64,000 nucleotides of DNA, taken from the NCBI RefSeq assembly GCF_040717535.1, contig NZ_JBFEFI010000007.1:310001-374000 (forward strand), in the 5' to 3' direction. The notes under the pieces were generated by a model. That model worked only from the letters and a program-made list of their open reading frames with translations. It made no database searches and was not told the origin of the DNA. This DNA comes from Thalassoglobus sp. JC818. GTDB lineage: Bacteria; Planctomycetota; Planctomycetia; Planctomycetales; Planctomycetaceae. This document shows, in pieces, positions 1 through 8,430 of the stretch; position 1 is the stretch's first letter, and every line of letters begins with the position of its first letter. The position numbers were made by a program, and so were the translations under genes.

Positions 1-997
1 GAGACACCACATATTCCGGCATTCGGACATTCAATTCGCCAGCGAGTTCGACGAACTTCGTCGAGGCACCAAACTTTCTTCCCAGCCACGACAAGTGAAA
101 CGGATCAACGGGAATTGTGTGTCCGCCCACGCCGGGGCCCGGATAGAATGGCTGAAACCCGAACGGTTTCGTTTTTGCAGCTTCAATGACTTCCCAAATG
201 TCAATTCCCATTCGGTCAAAGAGAATTTTCAGTTCGTTGACCAACGCAATATTGACCGCACGATAAGTGTTCTCGAGGATCTTGCATGCCTCAGCGACTT
301 CCGGGCTTGAGACCTTAACGACGTCGACTCCGGTCTCTTTATAGAACGCTTCCGCGAGACGGGCGCTTCGATCGTCGATACTGCCAACGACTTTGGGAAC
401 GCGCGAATGCGAAGGCTCCGGGTTTCCGGGATCATCTCTCTCCGGGCTGTAAGCGAGGAAGAATTCTTCGCCAGCGACGCAGCCACTCACTTCCAGAATC
501 GGCAGAACGAGTTCGCGGAGAGTTGAGGGGTAAGTCGTTGTTTCGAGAAGAATCATTTGCCCAGGTCGCAGTTCGCTGGCGATTGAGCGAACGGTTGTGC
601 GAACGAACTGCAGGTCGGGATCGCGACTGGGGGTGAGCGGAGTCGGGACACAGATGATCAAAATATCTGCTTCCTTGATACGACTCATGTCGTCCGTCGC
701 ATCAAATCGTCCGCTTGTTTTCCATTCCTGAACGCGATCGTCCGGGACGTGTTTGATGTAGCTTTTGCCGTAAAGCAGCGATTCGATTTTCGCACGGTCG
801 ACGTCAAAACCGAGAACGCGATACCCGGAACTGAAGCTGCGATCGACAAGTGGAAGTCCGACGTACCCGAGTCCAAGAATCCCGACGACGGCGGACTTGT
901 CGCGGATTTTCTTGCCGAGATACTCAGCCAGTCCATCGGGCTCCAATAGTTCCGGTGTCACTCCCATGTGACCGTCGTTGTGCAACATACCTGACAT
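1..997 (-). CDS. Nucleotide-sugar (UDP-GlcNAc/WbpA-type) 6-dehydrogenase, 3' end outside window
   Basis: The frame is open on the minus strand from ATG 997 (alternative ATG 988) to the window edge, giving 332 visible residues. The N-terminal Rossmann motif reads GILGLGYVGLPLV after a short AEYLGKKI helix, as in the WbpA branch that oxidises UDP-HexNAc to the uronic acid with two NAD+. Further family motifs are CVPTPL, ETTTYPSTL, YSPERDDPGN, NTYRAVNIALVNE and PFYPGPGVGGH. At the place of the catalytic cysteine (GGHCIP in relatives) codon 116-118 is ACA, so the visible text is GGHTIPVDP. Product would feed polysaccharide synthesis. The family is clear; exact substrate is not, and activity is uncertain because of the Cys-to-Thr change. 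Confidence 0.88.
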   Translation of the reverse strand, partial: MSGMLHNDGHMGVTPELLEPDGLAEYLGKKIRDKSAVVGILGLGYVGLPLVDRSFSSGYRVLGFDVDRAKIESLLYGKSYIKHVPDDRVQEWKTSGRFDATDDMSRIKEADILIICVPTPLTPSRDPDLQFVRTTVRSIASELRPGQMILLETTTYPSTLRELVLPILEVSGCVAGEEFFLAYSPERDDPGNPEPSHSRVPKVVGSIDDRSARLAEAFYKETGVDVVKVSSPEVAEACKILENTYRAVNIALVNELKILFDRMGIDIWEVIEAAKTKPFGFQPFYPGPGVGGHTIPVDPFHLSWLGRKFGASTKFVELAGELNVRMPEYVVS

Positions 998-1438
998 CAG
1001 CTTCTCGAATTCCGGGATTGGGAAAGTTTGGTCGCCGTCATTGATTCTGCAAGTGTGAAGGCGTCCAAGTATTCACAGGTCAAACTACCTGACAGGGGAA
1101 GGTGAGTCGAGCCTCGTTTGGGGGCTGGAGGATTCCCTTTGCTTAGCAGGCAGGAAGTTTCCTGAACTCCTTGAAGAACGTACGTCCGGATTCCGCCTCC
1201 GAGAATTGTACGGAGAGTCGACGTACGCGAATTCAACGACGGCTCACGAACCAAGACTCTACTACCGAAGTGATCCATCGGACGGAAAATCATCGAGCTT
1301 TGAAGCTGACACCTTCGTTTCGTAGGAGAGAGTCGGGGGGCACCTGAAATTCTTCGGCCAAACTCACCCTTCGATCGCATTGATTCTCTCCGATCAATTG
1401 GTCATGCTCAGTGATTCCTCATCCTGCAAAGGCCCGCC
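998..1438. other. Intergenic stretch, no gene recognised
   Basis: This lies between the divergent dehydrogenase and sulfatase genes and probably carries both promoters. One minus-strand frame is open (997-1380) but its product is arginine/serine-rich, has no family look and overlaps the dehydrogenase start, so I do not call it. No tRNA, clear repeat or strong promoter was found. Confidence 0.5.
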
Positions 1439-3295
1439 ATGCAAGTTTTCATGCACATCCGAAGTCTTACTCTCTCTTCGTTCTCTGGAGTCATCACAGC
1501 TTGTCTTAGCGTGTTCCTCATGGCAGGAACGACCATGGCAGCTGCGACGAACTTACTGATCATCACCGTCGACGACATGAGTTGCGACTCGATGGGCGTT
1601 TACGACTGCCCGGTGCCCGACACCACTCCGCGTATGGATCAACTCGCGGCTGAGTCGCTGAGGTTTAACCATGCTCACGTTGTTGTCGGAAACTGCATGC
1701 CTTCGCGAAACGTGATGTGGTCCGGTCGATATCCGCACTCGAACGGTGTCGAAGGGTTTTATCAGGTTCCTGATGCGACACATCCACATCTTGTCGATCT
1801 GATGAAGCAGGCGGGCTATTTCACTGCGATCCGAGGAAAAGTTTCACATTCGACTCCGTATCATCCGTACCACTGGGACCAAATTCTCGATGCCGACTCG
1901 AACGGGAAGCAGTTTGCACTCAAAGATGCGAAATCCTACGGGAAGTCCGCTGCGATGGGGATTGCGGCCGCTCAGGAGGCAGGGCAGCCATTCTGTGTGA
2001 TGATCAATGTTTCCGATCCTCATAAGCCCTTCTATGCACAAGGGAGGAACGGGACTGTCGTTGACGATCCGCATGTTCCGAGTCGAGTCTTCACAGCTGA
2101 AGATGTCAGCGTCCCGGGATTCTTGTTCGAAGATCCGGACGTCCGCCAGGAACTCGCCCACTATTACTCTTCCGTTCGCCGTGCAGATGACTGTGTCGGT
2201 GAAGTTCTCGACGCCCTCGATGCTTCCGGGCTCGGTGATGAGACACTTGTCGTGTTTCTCTCCGACCATGGTATGCCGCTGCCGTTCGCGAAGACTCAGG
2301 TTTATCATCACAGCTCTCGAACTCCGCTGATGTTCCGCTGGCCCGGAAAAGTCGCTGAGAACACCGTCGACACCAAACATATGGTTTCTGCAGTGGACCT
2401 GTTGCCGACAATCCTCGATGCACTCAAATTGTCTGTTCCGGATGGAGTTCAGGGGAAATCCTTCCTCCCGATTCTCGAAGGTGAAGAGCAGGCCCAGCGT
2501 GATTTTGTGATCAAGGAATACAATGAGAACTCGGGCAAGTCTCGTGACCCGATGCGTGCGATCCAAACGCAAAACCTGCTGTACATCTTCAATCCATGGT
2601 CAAACGGAGAACGAGTTTTCGCGACGGCAACCTCCGGCACGCAGACATACAAGAAGATGAAACAACTTGCCGAAACTGACCCGCAGATCCGTGAGCGACA
2701 TGAAGTCTATCTGCACCGCAAGCCTGAAGAACTGTACGACATCGTGTCCGATCCCGACTGTCTTCACAATCTGATTGACAGCCCCGCTCACACAGCCGAT
2801 CTTGATTTTCTACGGACGACTCTCGATCAGTGGATGGTGGAGACCGATGATCATTGCCTGATCGCGTTTCGAAATCGGGACGATCCAGAAGCGATGGAGA
2901 ACTACGTCATCCAGAAAGAAGCAGAAGCTGCCCAAAGAGGACGAAAGAAGAAAGACCAAAACGGTTCGTCCAAGACGAATCAGAAATACAAAAACCTGAT
3001 TTCGATGCAGATCGTTCGAAGCGACACTCCGGAACTTCAAGCAACTGTCCAGATCAAGCATAAAATTCCGAAACAGCTCGGCGAACAGAAGCTGCATGTC
3101 ACTCTGAAAGGAGGACGTGATCAGAAACGCGTCGAAAGAAAAGTCGTCTCGGTGGCCGGGACCGGGACTGAAACAGTGGAATTCGCGATTCCGGAATCAC
3201 TGAAAGACGACGTCATTAGCTGTGCGGTCTTCGTTGGAGAAGACTTCCAGCACAACCTGCAACACATTCAGTCGTCCCAAGTTTCTCCAGAGTAA
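1439..3295 (+). CDS. Secreted sulfatase (type I, formylglycine-dependent)
   Basis: 618 residues. It hydrolyses a sulfate ester or sulfamate, probably of an algal or animal polysaccharide, outside the cytoplasm. Residues 5-35 form a signal peptide (translation may start at Met1 or Met5). The sulfatase domain starts with LLIITVDDMS (metal ligands D45, D46), carries the formylglycine motif C86-M-P-S-R90 and the second metal site SDHG at 275-278. An extra charged, beta-rich tail follows from about residue 500 (KKK-rich linker near 505-515). The motif fits C-x-P-S-R, so it needs a formylglycine-generating enzyme. Order of N-terminal motifs resembles heparan N-sulfatase-like planctomycete enzymes, but the substrate cannot be read from sequence. 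It faces the DUF1501 gene. Confidence 0.9.
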   Translation: MQVFMHIRSLTLSSFSGVITACLSVFLMAGTTMAAATNLLIITVDDMSCDSMGVYDCPVPDTTPRMDQLAAESLRFNHAHVVVGNCMPSRNVMWSGRYPHSNGVEGFYQVPDATHPHLVDLMKQAGYFTAIRGKVSHSTPYHPYHWDQILDADSNGKQFALKDAKSYGKSAAMGIAAAQEAGQPFCVMINVSDPHKPFYAQGRNGTVVDDPHVPSRVFTAEDVSVPGFLFEDPDVRQELAHYYSSVRRADDCVGEVLDALDASGLGDETLVVFLSDHGMPLPFAKTQVYHHSSRTPLMFRWPGKVAENTVDTKHMVSAVDLLPTILDALKLSVPDGVQGKSFLPILEGEEQAQRDFVIKEYNENSGKSRDPMRAIQTQNLLYIFNPWSNGERVFATATSGTQTYKKMKQLAETDPQIRERHEVYLHRKPEELYDIVSDPDCLHNLIDSPAHTADLDFLRTTLDQWMVETDDHCLIAFRNRDDPEAMENYVIQKEAEAAQRGRKKKDQNGSSKTNQKYKNLISMQIVRSDTPELQATVQIKHKIPKQLGEQKLHVTLKGGRDQKRVERKVVSVAGTGTETVEFAIPESLKDDVISCAVFVGEDFQHNLQHIQSSQVSPE

Positions 3296-3320
3296 GCCCT
3301 CGAGACTTGAGATCGTTGCG

Positions 3321-3351
3321 TGAGTCTGGCTTGGTTTTGAGGCCAGACTCA
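3321..3351. terminator. Hairpin between convergent genes
   Basis: TGAGTCTGGC (3321-3330) and GCCAGACTCA (3342-3351) are a perfect 10-bp inverted repeat with an 11-base loop. It lies between the 3' ends of the plus-strand sulfatase and the minus-strand DUF1501 gene, so it may serve both directions. No strong T-run follows on either side. Confidence 0.55.
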
Positions 3352-3390
3352 TGCATGTCGTTTCTTGAAGATGGCGTGACCAACTCACTC

Positions 3391-4800
3391 TCACGCCATG
3401 ATGTCGTGGACCACATTGCCGTACACGTCGGTCAATCGGAAGTTTCTTCCTGCGTGAGTGTACGTCAACTTCTCGTGATCGAGTCCGAGGAGATGCAGAA
3501 GTGTTGCGTGCAGGTCATGCATGTGAACGGGATTTTCGACGGGAGCGTATCCAAAGTCGTCCGTCGAACCGTACGTCATTCCCCCACGAACACCACCTCC
3601 AGCCATCCACATTGTGAACCCCTGCGGATGGTGATTCCGGCCGTCTTTGTTTTCAGCCATTGGCGTTCGGCCGAATTCTGCCCCCCAGACGACAAGCGTG
3701 TCGTCAAGGAGCCCCCGTTGATCGAGGTCAGCCAGGAGCCCGGAAATCGGACGATCGACTTTCGCGCATTCGCCGACCAATCCTTCCTGAACCTTCTGAT
3801 GATGGTCCCAGGTGTAGTCGGTCGACACCTGAATGTATCGCACTCCATTCTCGGCAAACTTGCGAGCGAGCAGGCATTGGCGTCCAAAGTTGTCCGTTGG
3901 CTCCTCTCCGATTCCGTACATCTCGTGCGTCGCTGGTGTTTCGTCGTCCAATCCCATGACTTGCGGCATGGTCGATTGCATTCGGAACGCCAGTTCGTAA
4001 TTCGAGATGAGCCCTTCGATCGTCGGATCAGTTACCGATTGTCGCAAGTGGGATTGGTTGAGCGACTGGATCAAATCGACCTGCCGACGTTGTTGGTCTG
4101 TGTTCAATCGGGGATTGCGAAGGTTGGAAACGACCGCTTGAGAAACAGGTGTTTCGGCGGATCCAATGGCAGTTCCCTGATGAGCAGCGGGAAGGAATGC
4201 ACTGCCGTAGTTCTGCACGCCGCCATGTCCGCGAGGCGGTGAAATCGTGATAAAGGCGGGAAGATTTGCACTTTCGCTTCCGAGCCCGTAGCTGACCCAC
4301 GCGCCAACGCTTGGGCGGACCAGATTGGCCTGGCCTGTGTGCAGTCGGAGCAATGCCTCACCGTGAGCGCTGCCTTCTGTGTGAAGCGATCGAAGCACGC
4401 AGAGCCGGTCTGCGTGCTGGCTCAGTTCCGGGAACAACTCGCTGATCCAGACTCCACCCTCGCCGTGTTGCTGAAACTGAAACGGCGATCCCAGCAACTC
4501 ACCCATGTTCTCTCGATTGACCCCGACAGAACTTCCGGAAAGCTGCTGACCAGCCCGCGCGTTCAATTCCGGTTTGGGATCGAACAAGTCAACATGACTC
4601 GGCCCGCCCCACATGAAGAGAAAGATGATCCGCTTCGCTCTCGGCGCGAAGTGCGGCGTTCCATCGGTCGGATGTGCTCCGCTGAAAGCAGACGCGGATT
4701 CGGAGAGCATGGAAGCGAGAGCGATTTGTCCCAGACCGCATGCACTCGTCCGCAGCATCTCTCTTCGATTCCAGACTGGCTCGAATTCATTGCACTTCAT
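3391..4800 (-). CDS. DUF1501 (sulfatase-like fold) protein with Tat signal
   Basis: 469 residues from ATG 4800, chosen because GGAG sits just before it and the upstream gene's TAG ends two bases away; an upstream in-frame ATG at 4848 would overlap the neighbour. Residues 11-16 NRREML followed by a hydrophobic stretch form a twin-arginine export signal. FLFMWGGPSHVDLFDPKP and GAEFGRTPMAENKDGRNHHP are typical DUF1501 motifs; the family is related to alkaline phosphatase/sulfatase folds. In planctomycetes it is nearly always paired with a DUF1549/DUF1553 cytochrome-like protein, as here. Biochemical function is unknown; the pair is presumed to act at the cell surface on polymers. Confidence 0.9.
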   Translation of the reverse strand: MKCNEFEPVWNRREMLRTSACGLGQIALASMLSESASAFSGAHPTDGTPHFAPRAKRIIFLFMWGGPSHVDLFDPKPELNARAGQQLSGSSVGVNRENMGELLGSPFQFQQHGEGGVWISELFPELSQHADRLCVLRSLHTEGSAHGEALLRLHTGQANLVRPSVGAWVSYGLGSESANLPAFITISPPRGHGGVQNYGSAFLPAAHQGTAIGSAETPVSQAVVSNLRNPRLNTDQQRRQVDLIQSLNQSHLRQSVTDPTIEGLISNYELAFRMQSTMPQVMGLDDETPATHEMYGIGEEPTDNFGRQCLLARKFAENGVRYIQVSTDYTWDHHQKVQEGLVGECAKVDRPISGLLADLDQRGLLDDTLVVWGAEFGRTPMAENKDGRNHHPQGFTMWMAGGGVRGGMTYGSTDDFGYAPVENPVHMHDLHATLLHLLGLDHEKLTYTHAGRNFRLTDVYGNVVHDIMA

Positions 4801-4802
4801 GG

Positions 4803-7328
4803 CTACTCCAGAACTTGAAATCGACTTGATGCAAAGAGTGCCTGACAAACCATCGACCAGGCTTGTTGCTCGGGTGAACGGGGCTGCTCTGGCGACGTCG
4901 GTGCGGCGTGCTCTTTGAAGTCGTTTAAGAATGTCAGCAGGTGGTCTCGGTCTGCATCGGCAGGCGTTTGATTGAGTATCAACTCGTAGAGATAGTCAAG
5001 ACGCTGTCGATCATCGGATAGGGTCTCATTCGCAAGCAGAGCCGTCGCAGTTTTCTCAGCAATGTTGATCACTGACTCTTCGTTCAACATGAACAACCCT
5101 TGTTTCGCAACGAGCGTTTTGGGACGCATGCCTGTTGCAGCATGAGGATCAGTGAAGTCGAAGGCTTCGAAAATCTCGGGAAGGTCATTGCGAATCACTG
5201 GCAGGTAAACACTCCGACATGGAAAGTCTGTGCGGCGACGATTTGTATTGGCGCCGACAGCTGTAGCCTGATCGCCCAGGTACCAGACTGTTGAGTCCAT
5301 GGGGTTGAGATCGAGTTGTTCACCGGAAAGGAGCATTGCATCCCGGAGTGACTCAGGATCAAGCCGTCGACGATGTGCTCGCCAGAGAAGTTCGTTTTCC
5401 GGATCGATCGCGTGCGCAGAATTGTCGTGAGAACTGCTCAGCACGAACGTGTGGCTCATCACAATCTTCTTGATCAGCGATTTCGTCGACCATCCTGAAT
5501 CAATCAGCAAGTTCGCGAGATGATCGAGAAGTTCAGGATGGGTGGGCGTTTCTCCAGTTCGACCGAAGTTGTCCACGGTGCGAACGAGGCCTCTTCCCAT
5601 CAGGTGATACCAGATACGGTTGGCGAGAACTCGTGCTGCCAGATTCCCCGCTCCTGACTCTGTATTCGTCAGCCAGTTTGCGAGTTCGAGTCGACCACTT
5701 TGCTCAGCGGGAATTGAGACTTCTGAGTTCGTCAGAACTTGCAGAAATCCTCGAGGGACTTGATCGCCCAGCTTGTCGAACTGTCCGGCAATGCGGATGT
5801 GTTCATCAGCGGGTTCACTCCGCTCCGTCGGCGACATGGCTCGAGGCGGGATCGATGGCGGCGAATTCCAAAGTCGATCAAATTCGGTCACCATTTCCTG
5901 CTGGGCTGTGATTCTCTGCTCGATCGCGGCTTCCGTGTCCTTCGCCACTTCGGCAATGACGAGGTCATCTCGATCAACACGAGCTGCGAATTCTTCGAGC
6001 TTGCCAGCTTTCAGGAGTTCGAGGATTTCCGTCGCGCGTTGGCGTCGATCTTTAAGCGCTTCCCGTTCTCGCCAGTAGGCTTCGTATTCGTCATCGAGTT
6101 GAGCCCCCTCGTCTCCGAGCCCAATGAGTTGCTCCATCACTCGCTGTTGACCGAGCATGTATCGTTGCTCCATCACCTCAGTTGATGAGAGAATTCCAGC
6201 GAGTGCGTAATAGTCGCGGGTTGGAACCGGATCAAACTTGTGATCATGGCATCGAGCGCACCCCAATGTTTGTCCAAGTACGGCTCGTCCAATTGTGTCG
6301 ATCTGTTCGTCAGCCACTTCCATGCGTTGATTCGCCGGATTATTCCCCAGCAAAACTTTCGGCCCCATCACGAGAAAACCAGCTGCGATACGCTGTTCGT
6401 CCCGTTGTTCGATGGACTCGTACGGCAATAAGTCGCCAGCGATCTGCAATCTCAGAAATCTGTCATACGAGAGGTCATCGTTGATCGCCGAAATGACCCA
6501 GTTGCGGTAGCGCCACGCTTCACGGAAGAGAAAGTTTTCATCGAGGCCGTTGGAGTCTGCGTATCTTGCGAGGTCGAGCCAATGGCGTCCCCAACGTTCG
6601 CCAAAATGAAATGATGAGAGAAACCGATCGACTTGCCTCTCGTAAGCATCGGATCGATCATCCGACAGAAACGATTCCATCTCCTCAAGCGTTGGGGGAA
6701 GTCCTGTCAACAAAATTGAAACGCGCCGGAGAAGAGTTCGACGATCGGCATCATCAACTGGGTGCAGTTCGCGATCTTCCAGTTCTTTCAGAGTGAAGTG
6801 ATCGATCGTCGTCAGCGGCCACTGAGTGTCAGTGACAGCTGGAAGAGGCTGATCAGAAAGCGGGAGGAATGCCCAATGTTCACGTCCGCGAACCGGATCA
6901 GACGGAACATCTGCGTTGACTAGCCGAACGGCTTCGGTCCGTGGATCAGGGGCACCGAGACGCACCCAGTGTTCAAAGTCTGCGATTTCCCGCTCACTCA
7001 ACGCCTGATCGGGTGGCATCTGCAAGTTTTCGTCGTCGTAGCGGATCGCGGTAATTAACAGGCTGCCATCAATGTCGCCCGGGACAATCGCCGTGCCTGA
7101 ATCGCCCCCATCTTGCCAGCCGCTTCGAGCGTCGAGTGTGAGGCCGCCTTCTGAGCTTTGCGATGCCTCCGAATGGCAGGAGTAGCAGCGTTTGATAAGA
7201 ACAGGTCGAATCTTCTCTTCGAAGAAGTCTTCTCCGCTATCAGCGACAGCTGATGCTGCTGTCACAGCGATGATGCTGAGTGCAACACAACATGTTTTCA
7301 ACTCGCTGAAGCGATTGGTGATCAACAT
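4803..7328 (-). CDS. Cytochrome-c-like (PSCyt1) / DUF1549 / DUF1553 protein
   Basis: 841 residues from ATG 7328, chosen because it directly precedes a signal peptide (residues 1-29); an in-frame ATG at 7397 would add 23 residues. The domain order is PSCyt1 with a single haem-binding motif C48-Y-S-C-H52, then DUF1549 (FHFGERWGRHWLDLARYADS and LGQTLGCARCHDHKFDPV, a second CxxCH), then DUF1553 (NRIWYHLMGRGLVRTVDNFG, LLSGEQLD). It is translationally linked to the DUF1501 gene. The family is a hallmark of Planctomycetes; a role in periplasmic electron transfer coupled to polymer breakdown is often suggested but unproven. Confidence 0.92.
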   Translation of the reverse strand: MLITNRFSELKTCCVALSIIAVTAASAVADSGEDFFEEKIRPVLIKRCYSCHSEASQSSEGGLTLDARSGWQDGGDSGTAIVPGDIDGSLLITAIRYDDENLQMPPDQALSEREIADFEHWVRLGAPDPRTEAVRLVNADVPSDPVRGREHWAFLPLSDQPLPAVTDTQWPLTTIDHFTLKELEDRELHPVDDADRRTLLRRVSILLTGLPPTLEEMESFLSDDRSDAYERQVDRFLSSFHFGERWGRHWLDLARYADSNGLDENFLFREAWRYRNWVISAINDDLSYDRFLRLQIAGDLLPYESIEQRDEQRIAAGFLVMGPKVLLGNNPANQRMEVADEQIDTIGRAVLGQTLGCARCHDHKFDPVPTRDYYALAGILSSTEVMEQRYMLGQQRVMEQLIGLGDEGAQLDDEYEAYWREREALKDRRQRATEILELLKAGKLEEFAARVDRDDLVIAEVAKDTEAAIEQRITAQQEMVTEFDRLWNSPPSIPPRAMSPTERSEPADEHIRIAGQFDKLGDQVPRGFLQVLTNSEVSIPAEQSGRLELANWLTNTESGAGNLAARVLANRIWYHLMGRGLVRTVDNFGRTGETPTHPELLDHLANLLIDSGWSTKSLIKKIVMSHTFVLSSSHDNSAHAIDPENELLWRAHRRRLDPESLRDAMLLSGEQLDLNPMDSTVWYLGDQATAVGANTNRRRTDFPCRSVYLPVIRNDLPEIFEAFDFTDPHAATGMRPKTLVAKQGLFMLNEESVINIAEKTATALLANETLSDDRQRLDYLYELILNQTPADADRDHLLTFLNDFKEHAAPTSPEQPRSPEQQAWSMVCQALFASSRFQVLE

Positions 7329-7800
7329 GGTTGAATTTTCAAGGCAGGAGTCAGTGGCGGGAAGCGAGGTGTGACATGAGATGGAATCGAATGTCACATA
7401 TTCACTTTGTCTGATCTGATTCTATTTCACAACATCCTCACTTCGCAAACTCAACTCGCAAAGTTTCGCGTCAGCGGTTGGTCAATTTGAGGGCAGCGAG
7501 GAGAAACGTCACATTTGGATTGAATGCACAGGAATATCAAAATGACACTATGCACTCCGAAGCGGAGCGACGACGAGAGTGATTGGGACATGCTTCGCAG
7601 AGTTCTCATCGAAACACTACCCAAGCAATTCGAACGATTGCGATTGCATCCGTATCCTGAAGAAAGAGCCGATAAGACAGGATGTTTATTGCATTGCGAA
7701 GAAAGTGCGTCGGTCGCAATAGGAGCAGAATGAAGAGTCGCCTGTCTGGCTTTGAGAAGGGCAATGAGGTTGAAGAGTGTCAACCGAAGAAGACAGCGAA

Positions 7801-7828
7801 CCTCCCCGTGGCGGGCAACCTGGGGAGG
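7801..7828. repeat. Inverted repeat, 7-bp arms
   Basis: CCTCCCC (7801-7807) and GGGGAGG (7822-7828) are perfect complements around a 14-base loop. It stands three bases before a second hairpin. It could be a terminator, a REP-like element or part of a structured RNA. Confidence 0.45.
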
Positions 7829-7831
7829 CTC

Positions 7832-7867
7832 TAAGCTGGCGAAGCCGGCCAGGTCATTGCCAGCTTA
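7832..7867. repeat. Inverted repeat, 9-bp arms
   Basis: TAAGCTGGC (7832-7840) and GCCAGCTTA (7859-7867) are perfect complements; the loop contains GCCGGCC, itself able to fold. It lies immediately after the preceding hairpin, suggesting one composite element. Confidence 0.5.
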
Positions 7868-8038
7868 CGGTTAACATTGCTCACACAATCGGCTTTGCAA
7901 GAAAATTCCTCAGAATCAAATGGGGGAAACATTCCGCATCTGGTCCATGTGGTTTCACGGCAACATGACGATTCCGATTCCCTCTGCCTTCGGTGATGTA
8001 GACTCTCCACACTGAAGTCGTCGACTCATAAAACAAGC

Positions 8039-8079
8039 GAGCCTCACGTCGGGCGGGCGTTCCGAGTGAGGCTCTTTCT
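8039..8079 (+). terminator. Hairpin with short T-rich tail, terminator-like
   Basis: GAGCCTCAC (8039-8047) pairs perfectly with GTGAGGCTC (8066-8074), followed by TTTCT on the plus strand. No recognised gene ends just upstream, so it may close an unrecognised transcript or be a dispersed repeat. Confidence 0.4.
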
Positions 8080-8430
8080 GTCAATCACGGGCCGGTGAAT
8101 GACAGAGTCTACAGAGCATCGCATCTACTTAAGCGTTCGCAAGCAGGAAGGGCTAAGTTGAGGGACATCCCTAAGACGATTCTCACGGTCTCCCAGCATT
8201 CACCAGGTCTCGATGCTCTCTGTCAGGTGACCATGATTGCGGAACGCTCTCAGAATGTTTCTTGCGAGACATGTGTCTTGAAGACTTTGGTCACCAACGG
8301 GCTGTCTGGACTGCGCATCGCGCACTCTTTAGGTTTAATGAACGAGCTGACCAAGAATGTGACTCGATGCCATCTTGTTGTCACTGGTCTTTGCTTGAGT
8401 TTCATCACTAGTTCAGAATGAAGAGAAACG

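Larger units (their letters stand above)
7329..8430. other. 1.1-kb intergenic region with inverted repeats
   Basis: This separates the divergent DUF1553 and second sulfatase genes. Short open frames (7451-7783 minus, 7524-7733 plus, 8095-8421 plus) show no family motifs and no good ribosome site, so I do not call them. Three inverted repeats at 7801-8074 (listed separately) are the only structure seen. The two promoters must lie here. Confidence 0.5.

Noticed and set aside
997-1380. 127-residue minus-strand frame between dehydrogenase and sulfatase
   Set aside because: Arg/Ser-rich, no motif, overlaps the dehydrogenase start.
1844-2572. 242-residue open frame on the minus strand
   Set aside because: Antisense to the first sulfatase, which has the active-site motif in the other frame.
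3307-4242. 311-residue open frame on the plus strand
   Set aside because: It lies antisense within the DUF1501 gene, whose minus-strand product carries clear family motifs.
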